Shown piece after piece: positions 24,901 through 39,900 of a stretch of 64,000 bases of DNA (the first letter of the stretch is position 1; each line of letters starts with the position of its first letter). The stretch is taken from NCBI GenBank assembly GCA_012845835.1, contig JABAKD010000014.1, forward strand, positions 10,635,219-10,699,218, written 5' to 3'. The stretch comes from Undaria pinnatifida (taxonomy: Eukaryota; Sar; Phaeophyceae; Laminariales; Alariaceae). Position numbers and translations under genes: made by a program. The notes under the pieces are model-generated. The model made no database searches. It was not told the DNA's origin and saw nothing but the letters and a program-made list of their open reading frames with translations.

Positions 24901-27900
24901 AAGTCTGAATCCGTGATCAAGGAGGTTTGTTTCAATTGCTGGAGCAAGGGAAGCGGGAAGACTTGCACGCTTCACACGGGTGGACCGAGGGAGCGAGGAG
25001 CGGGCGGGGGGGGGGGGGGGGGGGGGAAGACGGATGGGCAGGCGCGGCAGGCCGAGAGCGCGTTGATGTGCAAGAATTGGGATGTCGGGGTTATGAGAAG
25101 GCGCTATCGATCGGAAGAGCTACAGGTATATTAAGGCAGCAGGCATATTAAGGCAGCATGCATAGTGAAACGAGGATATTGTCGCCTTTCTTTTTGAAAA
25201 ATAATGAATGCCTTGATATTAGTATGAGGGAATTAGTGTGAATGATCGACGCCGAAGCTTATGCTGCACACCTCAAGGTGCCAAAAAGTATCAATAACGA
25301 ACGGTTTTTGAGGCTAATTGACTCCCATGATGCGCTGCATTTGTCAACCATTATGCCACATTTTTCCAACCATTTGTAGGAGGTGTTTGCGAAGGAGGCG
25401 TCGTCTTTGCGGTATGACAAGGAGCGCAAGACCTTCGTGGCCATCGTGGAACAACGGCACCCTATTTACCGCCTTCTCGCGAAAGTCATCGCAGGATACA
25501 ACTTCACCGTTCGTCGGAAGATGCACCAGAAGAATTGGATGCGAGGCTTCGTGGAGCAGGTGCAGTTGGCGCATACTGCTATTGACAATAGGACTATTAA
25601 TACTAGCTCCTAGCACGTCAGGGGTGCACATGAACGTTTATGAAGTTCTCCACGCTGGAGGAGCTCTCTAGCTCACATCAAAACTGAGTTTTACGAAAAA
25701 ACGTAGCCTTAGCCGGATAAACAACCCCACAGCCAAGGTGCACAACAAAGAACAATGTAAAGCACACAATGGATTCCAACGGTGATGGGTAGTTCCTCAC
25801 TTGGTCAATTGATTAGAATCATACAGTGAGGCAGCACCGTTTTGGCCGAAAAAATGTCATAACGTCCCTATCGCAGCACGCCTCGATTACTTCGGGGTTT
25901 CCGAGCCACTACGTCAGCACCTGGTGGGGTAATTGGTCGAGAGGCTTCGTAGAGCGGATGCAGTTGCTTCGCGTTTTTGTTTTGTGTAATGCAACGATTA
26001 GAAAAGCGACAGGAATAGATGAGGCGGTCAATCATGCTGAGCTGCTAACGCCAGGAGAAGAAGCGGTGAGAAAATCAAAGCATCGGACCATCACAACCTC
26101 GCCCGTCGACTATGATTCCTTGTTGCGAACCCCATTGGACCGGCCGGGCAGCTGCCCGCGGGAAAGATGTTGGGGGCATCTGCGACAGATTTCGGCAAGA
26201 CACCTTGACTTTTTTAGTGCCGCATTCCCATCATGGGGACAAAATGCTTGGAGTTAGCCTAGCATCGTTTTAAGAATTGGAAACGGATTAAATAGTAAGC
26301 GTTGTTTCGGCCACAAAGTGCCACCTTTATCGCACGAGCGCGTCCAAGCGCCTTCTCTTCCTCACCGTGACCCCGCCCGTCCACGAGAAATGGTATCGGT
26401 GTCCTTGCCAGTGTTACTGTTACTTTTGCCATAGCGACAATGTGCCGCACGGGCTTCAAATGTCGACCACTTGCAAGCGGTCTCAGAAATAAAGAATAAA
26501 CCAAGAGATAACCCCTAAAATATAGCTGTGTGAATCAATTATCCGACGGCAGGAGCTGCAGGTTTTGGCCATATGGCGTTTCCGGCCGGTTGAGCTCCTC
26601 AAGTGACGAACCACCGGTTAGTCTAATATTTTATCACAGCAGTGGAATAATTTGTTTCAGGACAAGGACACAGAGATGAACGGTGGTCGGGTTGCGCGAA
26701 CGAACGCCTTCGAAGTCATGTTTCGGGCGATGATGGTTGGTGTTGATGTTGAGCTAGCTCCTCACGTTAAGCGCCCAGAAGAAATCCGACGCACCCCCAC
26801 TGTGGTATTAGTCGTGCACAAAGTCGAACTATCTTCCTGTACCTACGCATCCAAGCGCTTCCTCTTCCTCACCGTGACCCCTTCCGTCTGTTTTGTGCTG
26901 CTACGAACCCTTCCCACCGGTTGGGCAGCTGCGCATGGGCAAGGTGGCGGGGGCATCAGCGGCAGAAGTCGGAAAGACCGCCAAAATACTGCGCCTTCGT
27001 AATACGCTCCAAAATTTGGCGCAGGTGAGTCCCGAAAACCTGCAATAGATCTGAATTCCTGTGCTCAAGGTCGTTGTTAAAACTAATGACGGTCATGAGC
27101 CAGTACCGTCCCGATAGAATTTTGAGCCACCACCAGAACCGCAATCAGCTATATAGCAGATAGATGCTAAGGGAGATCAGCGCAAAAGCTTCAAACCCAA
27201 TTGTACAAACCAGCGTAACGAGTTAGGCCTGTTTCGTCGTTTCAATTTAGCTTTCCAGCTTGTGGACAAGCCGTGGTCACAGGTGTCGTCGCGTCTCTCC
27301 TGTGGTACGTGCCTTCATTGCTGTCGCGCTGAGAGTTCAGCATCCCCCCTGCTCGTCGATCTGCATCGATTTTCGATAACTCATGCTTTCGGCGACGGAA
27401 TAAGACTTAAAAAATAGTCCTGAGCGTAGTGACATGCACCACCCGAGATTCGACCTCCGTAACCACGATGATATATTCGTTCCCCGGTATCTATTTAAAC
27501 AAATTTTCGCCTAATCCACGGCTTGGGTCTAACCTGATCTCAGGTGAAAGCGTTTACGGCGACCGCAAAAGTTACTCAGCCGCAGGCTCCAGTTACGGGT
27601 TCAACCCTCGCGGAACGCTTAGGGCTGGTAAGGGTGCTGGTGGACAGACCGTCAACGGTCATGGCGCGGGTGACGAAGGTTATCCTCGACGGTCCAACAC
27701 CTGTACCACATGTTTTGTACGAGGCTAGAAGGTGCGGGTCATGTGCGCTAAGAGTAGCAAACAACAACAACAACGAGTCTCACCCCGCAGGATCGAGCTT
27801 TGGGCCTGAACACGCGGCACTGCACTCCCGACCAACACACCAAGGTTTAGCCTACACTCAGTTCACCCCCCCCCCCTTCTTTATGCGCGGCTGTTATACG

Positions 27901-30900
27901 GCACTGCCACGTGACTAATAACAAGGTCATTAACAGCATGCCCCCCCCCCCCGCGGTGTCTGCCTGCTCGATGAAAACCTAACGTGCTCCGTCCCGGCGT
28001 GGTAGAGATGCGGCGGTCTATGGCCATAATACTACGGCCAGGCGTAAATGAGAACACCCCCCCTCCCCCCCGTTCTACCTCGCGGCGATCGTGTTTGGTA
28101 CACGCGTTTTCTGCCTGGTCTGGGAAAACCCGATGTGCTCTATCCCCGCATTGTAGGGATGCGAGGGTCATACCACTTTGGTCTTATGGCTACGGTCATG
28201 CATGATATGATAACACTACCCGCTTCCTGCCTCATGCCGCCTGGCGCTTGACGCACGCATTATCCGCCTGGTCGATGAAAACCCGACGTGCTCCGCTCCG
28301 GTTTTGAAGGGATACGAAGGTCTATGGTCATCAGACTACAGCCATGCACGACAACGAGTACTCCCCCCACCCCTCCGTAAGATATACATATAATAGTTGG
28401 CCTCGGTTGGAACCGACGCTGTAAAACATTACATGCATATCCGGGTTGGCGTTGGTTGGCAACGACGCTGTAAAACATGCTATTCACTGCGTAAGTAAGA
28501 CAACCAGGGTATTTTTTTGTTTTTTGGCGGTCACCATGATGGTTATCGAGTTAGATCATATTGTGCGGGGTGGAGAACCCTAACCCCGCACAAGGGGAAT
28601 GATCGCATCACGTAGTGTGATATGGTAAGGAACCCACGAGGCAGTTACACAGTAATATCCATTGCTGTTTCTGGAGTGGCCACACCAGAAAACAAAGCGT
28701 TACTCATCGGCGCTGTAATCCATAAGCAAGAAAATAGGCACAAGGTGCCGAAGTCCGTCGTACGAGCGGCTCTTGGAAGGATGCAGTTTACCCTTCATGC
28801 GACTCGCCGAACACCTCACCGTGCTTCGCGCTTGGTGTAAGCAGTGTCTGCCTGGTTGGTGAAAACCCGACGTGCTCCGTCCCAGCATAGTAGGGATGCG
28901 AGGGTCTATCGTCATACAACTACGGACATGCACAAACTGAGTACCCCCACCCCCCCCGCCGGCCGCGCTTGTGCTCCGTCTCCAAAAGGGTGCGCAGGCA
29001 ATGGTTAAATGGTTAAGGCAAGCAAATAATGAGTACCCGCCGCCCCCCGCCCCACCCGTTTTCTGCCCGGCTGATTGTAATCTAAGGTATCCCCTGCCTC
29101 CTGAGAAGACCATGCCCATGCCGGAACCAAAATACCTCGATATGGGCACGGGTTACGACCACGAAGAACCCCCAGTACGAGAACAACAAGAGATGGGAGA
29201 GAAGGCTAATGAGTTTCGCTCAGCGTGGATGCCGATATTGTGCGCATCCACTGCGGGAGATATTGTGCGATCTGCCGTCGCAAACGTGAGTTAAGGTCCT
29301 TGGTATTTCACAGCATTATCCATCGACCTCGTGTTCACCAAGCGGGCTGAAATGCCGCGCCTAAACTTCAGCACCGACTGTTGAAAATATTGAACGCGGG
29401 GAACAAACCGATGCCGCGGCTCTTTCCAGGTTTTTGGCCCAGGTCAAGGCAAGCAGTAAACTCTTCTACTACCGCAAAATTTTTTCTATACTAAATCCAA
29501 CTAGTTCGTCTTTGTAAACGTGTATGCAGTTCGTAAGGGGCTAGCGTATTCGGGAGAGTTGTTGTGCCTTGGCCATACGGCAAGCAGGCAAGAAAAGGTA
29601 CAACCATTCGACCGATTCCTACGACGGCCAGAAAACACAGCACGCGGCCACGAAGGTAACTGTCGTCGCCGTTTGTTCCGGTTTCAAGCGTTACGGATCA
29701 CCTCGAAATCTCCAACAATGCGCAGTTGCCTTTGGAGTGCGGGCTCTAACTTCCTGGCATTTTTAGTTTTTCACCGCTACTAAGATCTGCAGATGGGCTC
29801 AGAGAAAAGATTGGATACTTCCTAGAAACGTTGATATTTCGTGAAGTAACGGGTTATTGGGTTGTTATCTCTCTTCTGTCGAATAAAATGTCCACACATC
29901 GGGCAGATCCCGATCTTTGTTACATAGATCGCACAGATCAGTGGGCCGGAACATGCCTGCTATGTATTAAGCATATACACCTTACAGGTCATGACGTGGA
30001 AACGTGCAAAGATCACGTACATCGTACCAGATCAGAGTACAACGTGCTTAAAAAATTTGGGCACTTACATGATTACATGACCACACCATGTAGATAGATT
30101 TGTAGCACGGAAACTTGAACATACCATTCAGATCGTGTAGATCACTAGTGCAGAAACTTGTGCATATCATTCAGATCCTGTATATCAGCCACGTCTAAAC
30201 TTGCACAGATGATGAAGATATGTGAAAATGATCTGTTTGGTCAGTGGTGTGATCTGGTCTGCCAGATCCTGTGGATCGGCCCCGTGGAATGTTGTACAGA
30301 TTATGCAGACCTTGTACAAGATCATTCAGATCTTGTAGATCAGCCTCGTGGAAAATTGTGCAGATGATGCGGATCTGTGAAAATGATCTGTGTGATATGT
30401 ACGGTGATCTGATCTCATCTACCTAGCGTGTGGAAATCTCCAACAGGTCGAAATGATGTCCCCAGTTCTCGGAACAGACGACATCGCTCGAACCAACGTC
30501 CGGGCACATCAACATTTTTCGCCCCTGCCAAAATCGATGATCACGGGCTCTAATAAACTGTTTTGGGTTCTTTTTAGAAACATGAACATTCGTGCAGTGA
30601 CAGGTTATTGTTACAGGCGTTTTAGAGAGTCTAGTTTAGTCTAGTTTACACGGCGTCAAAAAGTAGAAACCCGTGTCAAGATCGCTAATGAAGATAAATT
30701 CGCCCACCGCCGCCACCGACTGAAAGCGACGCAGACAAGTTGATGCTATTAATAGCTAGAAATATCCTGTTGCGCGATTTCCTAGCGGCAGCTTTACCAT
30801 ATTATACCTTTTGTAAAAACATGAAGATGTCGTGCAGTGATCTGATCTGCCCAGCGTGTGGAAACCTCCAACAACAGGTGGAGGTGATGTCCCCAGTACC

Positions 30901-33900
30901 CGGAACGGACGACCTCGCACGAACCAAGCACCCCCCCGCGCTGACGATTAAGTTCGCCACCTTCTCACGGAAAGCCACTCCGGGAATGTTCGCGGTTGGG
31001 GGCCTGCCCGCCGAGATGGTTGTGCACATGCTCGTCAGCACGAGAATGCCTCCACAGTACGGTGAGCGCGCGCAGCGCGGGGGGTGTACTTATTGTCGTA
31101 CATGGCCATCTTCTTAACACCGTAGACCTTCGAACACCTGCAGTGCTGGGACGGGTCACGTCGGGTGTTCCACCGACCGTGCAGGGTGTCTGTGCTCATT
31201 TCATGCCATTGTCATGCATGACCGTAGTCCTTAGAGACCCTTCTGTTGGTTATATAGGCGTTCGTACAGTGTCGGGATGGAGCACGTCAGGTTTTCGCCT
31301 ACCAGCCAAACGTCGCGTTCACCACAAATATCGCGTGCACCAAGCGCGAAGGGCCTCATGGAGAGGGGGGGTATGGTTGGAATGCTCGTGAGCACGATGA
31401 TGCCTCCACAGTAAGGTGCGAGGAGAGGCGCGCTACAGCAGGGCCTACGATGGGGGTAGCTCGTTTGGGTCCAAATATTTCTGTCTGTCCGGGCTAGCCT
31501 CTCCAACCCAGGAACCACCCATTTTCGTTCGAATACCATTTTGGTTTGGCAACATTATTAGCTACCAGGCGTGTACATAAATGAGTATACACCTAGGCCA
31601 TGGTATTGCTCATTGGACCATTTTTCTCGACAGTCAGTGTTTGTGTGATGAGGTAGGTCGTTTCTAAAGCAGGGAGCGTCAGAAAAATAGCATCCCTACC
31701 GTAAAAGACAGCGTCATCGTTGGAAAGCTCGTGAGCACGACAGCGCGTGCACATTACGGTGAAAAAGGAAAAGAGTGCCGTTAGAATACTTGTAGGCACT
31801 ATCTATAGAATGCCTCCACAAGCAGTAGTACGGTGAGGGAGGGAGGGAAAAACCATCGAGCGGTCGCCGGAGGACCGCGCTTCATATGTTCATGTATTCT
31901 TCCTATTTTTTTTCCATCGAACAACGTGCAGGATGAGCTTCAGCGTCGCTCGCCCATAATAATAATAAGACATTCCCAGAAAGAACCACTGATTGATTCT
32001 ACGATAGCACCCCCGTCCAAACCAGCGATTTTTTTTTACGAACGTTTCATGGCTGCTCGACGCGAGGAAGGATGCTTTGAAAAAAAGGTATTTATTACAT
32101 TTTCTCGTTTGCAAAAGATTATCGAACGTTGACGTCGGGGTGGCAAGGGGCACCGTATTTCCGGAGATGCGGCCGGAAGCTGTTTTCAAAACCAGCGATT
32201 TCGGCTACGGTAGAGCGACTCCATTTTATTGTAAATATACGGCGCAGATATTTAGCCAACACGAACGACGCGTCTCCATTGAATGACAGGGAATTTCACG
32301 GTGATGCAGAAGTCATCGGTGGCTCCGACGGTCAGCCCGGAACGATCGGCGGAGTATAAGTCGCTGGAACTGCTGGTGGAGAACCAAACTTTTCTGCTAA
32401 GGGAGCTGCTTCACCCACTCAACAGCCGGAAGGCGCCAACGGTGAGCGTGAACATTCCACACGAGTCATCCCACGGTAGGGGTTTGCGTTTTTTTAGGCC
32501 TCAGGCGTTCCTTACCTCTGACCTCTATAGTGCTCTTACCTCTTACCTCCATAGTGCGGTTGAGCTCTCCCCAAGTGTGAACTATCGGGTAGTGTGACGA
32601 TTTTACGAGCACAATTGTTTTCGAACTAGCGCATAGCATGTTGATTGGGTTGCGCGAAAAAACGCCTTCGAAGTCATGTTACAGGTGAGACACTGAGCTC
32701 CTCATGCTTGGAGCTTAGAAATTTCTTAGAATCTGCTGCAGCCGTAGCGTGGGATAACTCATAACCAGAGTATAGCGGTGTCTAGGAGCTCGCGTGGCAG
32801 AACTTTTGTGACTGTCGTCAATTTGTCTGGTGTGTATTATTTTCGGTCGGCGGTCGTAACAGCCATTTCGAAAGGGGGCCCCATATTTTGACGTGGTGAA
32901 GAAACTCGCATTCGCTCGTAAAAACATACAGGAAAGCGCACGAGAAAAGAAAGCTATCAAAACACACACGCCAAAAGAAAAAGGCTCCACACGACAAAAA
33001 AAAAAGTCCAATAAAAAACCTCTCTGTTTTCTCCTCCGTCGGAGACATTATATACTGCTGATCGGAGGCATTATTTACTGCTGATCGGAGGCATTATTTA
33101 CTGCTGATTATTTAAGGGTTGTCACTGCCGCCGGCAAAACAACGATCACGTATTTTATCTCGAGCACCAAGACTTTTGGGGTAGCCCGAGGCCAAACATG
33201 CTAACGTCCAATCCGATCATGTTGCCACCGCGCCCGCCCACTGAACGCTATCTCCCTTGCGTATCTGCTTCCGGCTTGATACCGCTCTAACCCATCTGCT
33301 GCCATTCCTCCACCTCCCCTTTTCATCGCATATCACACCAACTCTGCTAGCTACTTCTAATAATGGATATTTGATACTCATCGTTTGGCGCCTTGCGACT
33401 GTTAACCAAGTGGGCAAAGCAGCTCCATCAACAAAGACTCTTGGTTCTTTCTTTGACAAGTGTTTTCTTCTATTATATTTTCTGTTTTTTTTTTTAATAA
33501 GCGATAGGTGTTGATGCTCATGCTCTACATTGCCGGGTGTTAATAATGCCTTAGATATGACACAGCAATGACGGTGGCCTGTGTTATTCGGGATGTCCAT
33601 GGGAAATGGCACACCTAGTACCGGGATGTCGGGATGTCGAGATTCGTGCCATGATGCAGATCGTTTACCCGAGCCCATGCTTGATGAGGAGACTTGGTTG
33701 TGGAGCTTTATGTTAAGATTCCACTTCGGTACCCTCTGCGGTGTACCCGGAGGAGCGGACGATAGACATGATTCATTGAACCATCGGCTGGTAACCCCGT
33801 CCGCCTCACTACTGTCCGCGGAACGGGTAAGCCCGCTACGCTTCGAGGATCAAGAAACATTTGAGGGCAAAAACAATGTTGATAGTATCAATTTGATGAG

Positions 33901-36900
33901 ACAGTTGACAACGTTGCCAGGGTTGTATGTGGTTGGCAATGGCGCTAATCACACTGCTCGTGGAGAGCCGAGCGTGTTTTGGTACGCAAGGGAGCTGTTC
34001 CACCCACTTAATAATCGCAAGGCGCCAACACGGTGAGTGTCGACGACGTTAGCCCCATGGGTTCAAGGCACACAACAGTGTTGCCATGTTAGGCGTAGCG
34101 CTTTTGGGTAAGCATGGTTGTGGCTGACGAGCCTCCTTGGCGATAGAGCGCGCAATATTGATGAAATTCTACTGTCCTCGTTTTACAATATTTGTTCGCC
34201 GTGGAACCGTTCGTCGAGTTTCAATATCACTTTCCGAAATTCAGTGCTTGGGTGAGGAAGAGCGGTCTCCGGGTGAGGAGCCTCAGAAGGTTTAGGTGCT
34301 AACTCTATCGTAGCGTGCGCTCAAAGCACACCTCAGGCGGACATGAGCATGTGCAAAACAAACACGGCGCAGGCGGCTTTGTTTTTAGATATGCGCATTG
34401 AATAACTGAAGCCGGAAGAGCAAAAACCGTGCCTTAAACGCACCTGTTTAGATAAAACAAAAAAATCCCATTAAAGTGACCTAAAAGAAGTCACAAAGTT
34501 GCCAATGTTCGTAGTGGCCGGCAGTTAGTTGTGCTGACTAGCAGCCTTAGCGTTTACCACGCAAACGTGGGGGCTAAACGCACCCGCACTCGCCAATGTT
34601 ATGACCGCAAAACGGCTTCTTCCACCCGCCCGATGGGTTTCCTAAACGTTCCAAACTCAACCCCCAGAGCAATGCACCCATCGCCAACGTTTTGCCTGCG
34701 GCTGTGCCTATTCAATCTGCTTTTGTCGTACATACTTGGCAGTATGCTACAACATTCGAGGTACTGCAGTGTTCATTCACATTCCATTACCTCCATACTT
34801 ATCTCTTTTTTTTAACGGCATACCAGGTAGTTTGCATATCTCTTCTACGAGGGGGCACAGTAGACAGAACCAACGAGCAAGACAAAACTCAATAATCTTC
34901 CCATAATTTTGGAGTCATCCCTCTATAGTGCGGTAGAGGTTGCAGTTTTTCGGCACAACGTTTCTTACCTGTTACCTCTGTAGCGCGGTTGAGCTCCTCA
35001 CGGGAGGAACTACCGGTTCGTCTGATGCTTTTATGGGGATGTTTGTTTTAGGGCTAGGGCATAGGCATGTTGGCCACATTGCGCGAATGAATGTCTTGGA
35101 AGGCATGTTTCGGATGTGTGACATATTGAGCTCCTCATGTTAGTAGCTCATAAAATTCTTAGAAATTTATGCTGTACCCCTACCGTGGGAAGATTTTCTT
35201 TACCAACCATGTTTGGTTCTGGCTACTATGTTCCATGGTAATAGGACGAAGAATCAGCACGGATATTGTCGGTTGTAAAGGACATCGATGAATAGAAAGA
35301 ATGCGCTGATGCGAAGAACACACACCACAACAGCACAAAAATAATAGACGCCCCACACAGCTTGCAAACGTGAGTATCGACCACTCAATCGGTCATTCTC
35401 ACAGCCGCCGTATTGTGAGTTACATTTATATCATGTCGTCGACACTATTCTCTTCCGTTTCTCTCGGCGAACAGGTGACGGTTAAGGCCCTAATGGCCGG
35501 CCGACGCAAGAAAAAGGCATTTCTTCGGCTTGAACCGTCCTGCCTATTCACATTTCACTGTCTCGTTACCGCATCAACAAATACAGGCACCAACACCATA
35601 CCCTTCGACCCAACCTACCCGCCCACCCACCCACCCAACGCACCCAGCTAACCGTGCTGCTGCACCCGTATCCAACCCAACCAACCCAACCCAACCCAAC
35701 CCAACCCAACCCAACCCAACCCAACCCAACCCAACCCAACCCAACCCAACCCAACCCAACCCAACCCAACCCAACCCAACCTAATCAACTTTCTCGCCGA
35801 ACAGGTAACGCTGAAGACACTAATGGCCGATCCAGGCAACAGGCACTACTTCGGCTTGAACCGTCCCGAACAGACTGGAGAAGCGGACGCTCACGGTTTC
35901 CGCACCTCGGCACACGCCGACACCGTGCCGGCATTGCCAACTCTCGATCCCACAGGTACATATATGTCGTGATACGAGCTTATTTCTGCCCTTCACATGG
36001 TCCACGCCTTCCGAACATGTGGTGACACCGGTGACACCCAGCGTATCACACATTGAACAGATTATGATCTAGGTTACATAGATCATGTAGATCGTCTATA
36101 TCTTACACCTATCGTCGTGATATGCTGTGCAGGATCCGTATAGTACAGATCAAACCCAGGAAAGCTGTGCTAGATCATCCAGATCATACGGATCCCACAC
36201 GGCAACACGAGCTATATAGACCATGCAGATCGTATATAGACCAGGGAACTATCTGCCTTCGAATACACAGATCATATAGATAATCTGATCTGCACCAACA
36301 GAGCGGTTACCACCCACGCGGACCTCTCTTACCAGAAACCGCAGCAACGCCACCCTAGCAATTCGCCACCTACTGCTTACAGGGTGAGCATTTTTGTGAA
36401 GGCGCCTCATCCCCCTCGCCACGCCTCCGGCGTTCTTTTTGTCTTGCGCGGCATTCACACCATCCGTAGATGTGGTGACACCCAACCATGGTAGCGCCAA
36501 CCACAGTATTAAATACCCCAACCATTGTACTTAATTTCTGCAGTGAAGAAGGCATTGCGTCAATCCCCTCCCCACCGCGCGCTTCCAACGCTATGTTGCC
36601 CTGACGTTTATTTCCTCCGCAGCGTTCACGCTATCCGCTTCGATAGCGGCACCCAACCTTTGTAGCACCAACCGTCTTTACCCATCCGAACAAACCCTAT
36701 TTTTTCCCCACGAGGTATACCGTTTTTTGGTTTTGAACCGATAGTGAAAATTTGGGGTACCCCCCCCTACCGTAGCCTTGATCAGAGGTATACCGTTTTT
36801 TGGCTTTGATCCGGTAGTGAAAATTGGAGATACCTCCCTACCGTAGCCTTGATCCACGGTGGTGTCTAACTTTACAGCGGGAACTAGCTTGCGGCGCTAA

Positions 36901-39900
36901 CCCCCGTCCCCTCCGACACAGGCATACTCTGTATGTCACGCTTAATTTAAACGTACCAGATACACTTCGTGCACGCTAATATGGCGCATTTGTTTTACAG
37001 AGTGGGGGGATCTTTTCCCTCCCCCGGACCTTCCGACGCTATTTATGCCCTGCTGTTTCTATCCTACGTAGCTTTCGTGCCACCCAAAGACGCGGTCGCA
37101 CCCAGCCGTTCCAGCGCCAACCGTGATGTTGGTGCCCCAACGGTCCCTATGGTTTCGTCTAGAGTGGTATCTCCTTTTAACGTTGGGAATATTTCGCTTA
37201 CCCCCTCCCCCTGCGCTGCGGTCATCCGTGGCAAGGAGTGCCCCCACTCCCCCCATCCGCACTTCCGAAACTATTTCATGTCCTTTTCAGCGTTCACGCC
37301 ATCCGAACATTTAGTGACACCCAACCATTGAGGCGCGAACGGTATCATTATTACTCCAAAACGGTCCCTACTTTCGCCCAGAGTGACATGTAGTTTTGAA
37401 AGTGTGGGATATTTTCACTAACCTCGCCCCCTCTGCCTCGACTTACGCTCTAACGTATTTTTGCCACGGACTACTCTATGTTGCATAGAGTCGTACCGAA
37501 ATTAGCCCAAATTTTCTGCGCCTTGTCATCAAACCTGACAACATGATCGACCGTGTCCGGTTCTGTTTATTGTCCTCTTCAGCGTTCACGCCATCAGAAG
37601 AGGTGGTGACGCCCAACCTTTGTAGCGCCAACCGTACGGTTACAACCCACGCAGACCGCTCCTACCCCTTTTGCGAGCCGAGCAACCGCAGCAACACCAC
37701 GCTGGACTTCTACCACCTACTGCTCACGGCTACATGCAGTCCGAACAAGGAGCAGGTAGGTTGTGTGACGCGTGCCCGCGATAGGGTTCGATGCTAAAAC
37801 CGGAACTACGTACTGAATGGAGTTTAGCAGCTTTTCGTGCATGGGCTTCCTTGTGGGTGTCCCTCGTTTGGTTTTCTTCTTAAGTGTTGGGTGTATTGCT
37901 TATGGTGAATGCTTTATGGAAGGATACTCGATTTACATCGGAACGGCATTTACGCTACAGTGTCGGAGGGCAAAAAGAATGAAGAAAAATGGGTTTCCTT
38001 TTTTAGGTTTCCAGGGCTTTGCTTTCCGTTTCTTTTTCTGGAGGTGTTTATTAGCGATCGGTGTTGATGCCCATGCCGCACACTGGGGCATCTCACGGTA
38101 AGGGGCGCAGCGGAATTTTCCAAGAATTTTCTGAGCTCCTAACATGAGGAGCTCAATATATCACACACCCGAAACATGCCTTCCAAGACATTCGCTCGCG
38201 CAACCCGACCAACATTTCTATTGATGCGCTAGTCCTAAAACAACCATGGTACTCGGAAAGGTACCAGGCTACGAACCGGTAACTACGCAGTTGAGGCGTT
38301 CAACCGGCCAGAAACGCTAGTTAACCCACAAAATGCAATACCTGCCGTGGGATGACTCTACTGTTGGATGCCGATAACAACAACAACAACAACAACAACA
38401 ACAATATGGGTGACAATTTTTCACCAAAGACGCATGTTACGGTAGACGGTAATCATTTTCTTTTTCTGATAATCTCCTCGACTATTCATCCTATCGACAG
38501 GGATATACGAGTTCTGCGGTCACAGACTGCGAAACAGCGAAACCATGACAACAAAAAAAATCGCACGAGGAGCTCTACACATCACCCCAAAAACTCTTTT
38601 TGAGAAAGCTGAACGTTCAACCGGATGAAGACTGATTCTACGATAGCCCCCCCCCAAAACCAGCCATTTTCTTCAACGAACGTTTCAAATGAATCATGGC
38701 TGCTCGACACAAGGAAGGATGCAATTGAAAACAACGTATCCATATATTTTCTTTTGTGAAAATGCCTATCGAACGATGACTTCGGGGTGTCGAGGGACAC
38801 CGTATTTCTGTAGATACGACCGGGAGTTGGTTTTGAAACCGGCGATTTCGTTGAAGAAAAGTTGGGGGGGTTACCGTAGAACGACTCTGAACAGACCCAT
38901 ACCGGCTAGGCTAGGTACACAAAGTTACGTACCTGGTATTAACAAAAATAAATTGGCATTCCGACGAATTCGGGTGAAGGATCCCGTGAGGCTTTGAAAA
39001 AAACTCCTGGCCTTGAATGCGAGCTTCTAGTTTCCACGGTGACCGAAAACTGCAGATGCCCTTCGAGATGGCTGACGCCATGTTTTATCGTGCAAAAAAA
39101 AATGGAGACCTCTCTCGAGATGGCTGAAGCCTTGTTTTACTTGATGAAAAAAAAAAGTTCATTTTGATTCCGAGCGGGGAGCAACTAAACTTGACAACGC
39201 TTACAAATATCATAGACTACAGCGTTATTTACGCCTAGCCACGGCTATACTGTGTGATAACCTGCTGTTGTAGAACTCAATTCTGTTGTAGCAGCTCAGA
39301 GCTCAAGACCTGCGAGGTGACCATACAGCGGCGTCATGGGCGCGGGCGCAGGGCCCAACGACTTGGCGCTGGTATGACTGCGGGCGTACACCCCGTGGAT
39401 GGGCGAGACATGTTACGATATTCGTAGTTTGTTTCCTTTGCGTACTACCCTGTTTTTGCTTCCTTTCGCTTAGGCTTTCGGAATTTTCAAAGACAATCAG
39501 ACAAGAAGTGCTGGAACTAAATCTGATTCGATCCCGGATCCGTTCGTTTTAGGTCACGATTTTGCTGCACTCAGTTCGTTCGTTCAACCTATCGTGTAGA
39601 CACAGCGCGAGGACCCGGTCGTTACGATTTCGATCCTACCGTATGTGATGAAAAAAAAAAACTCGACAACCGAGAGGTCTGCAAAAAAATGAAGCGTTTG
39701 TGCTAACGCCTCTCAATTTTTTCAAATCGTGCTTCGAATTCGCTGCGGTGCTACGCAGGTTTTCACGAACCTTGGGGTCCAAGAGTGTGGGGAGTTTATG
39801 AGGGGCAGCGACGCCAGCCGTCCGATGGGCCACTGCATCGGCGTTGTCTACCGTAGCTGGGCTTTTCTTCAGAGACAGGCGAGGAGGGCTGCAAGATGGC

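Noticed and set aside
24294-24968. Minus ORF of 224 codons
   Set aside because: Antisense shadow of exon 7.
29905-30415. CRISPR-like regular repeat
   Set aside because: AGATC blocks have no constant spacer or repeat length, and the DNA is eukaryotic.
33581-34036. Plus ORF of 151 codons
   Set aside because: Its end is an exon 13 relic and the remainder has no protein character or domain.
35530-35839. ORFs with Pro-Thr-Gln or Gly-Trp-Val-Gly-Leu repeats
   Set aside because: Pure translations of (CCAAC)n.
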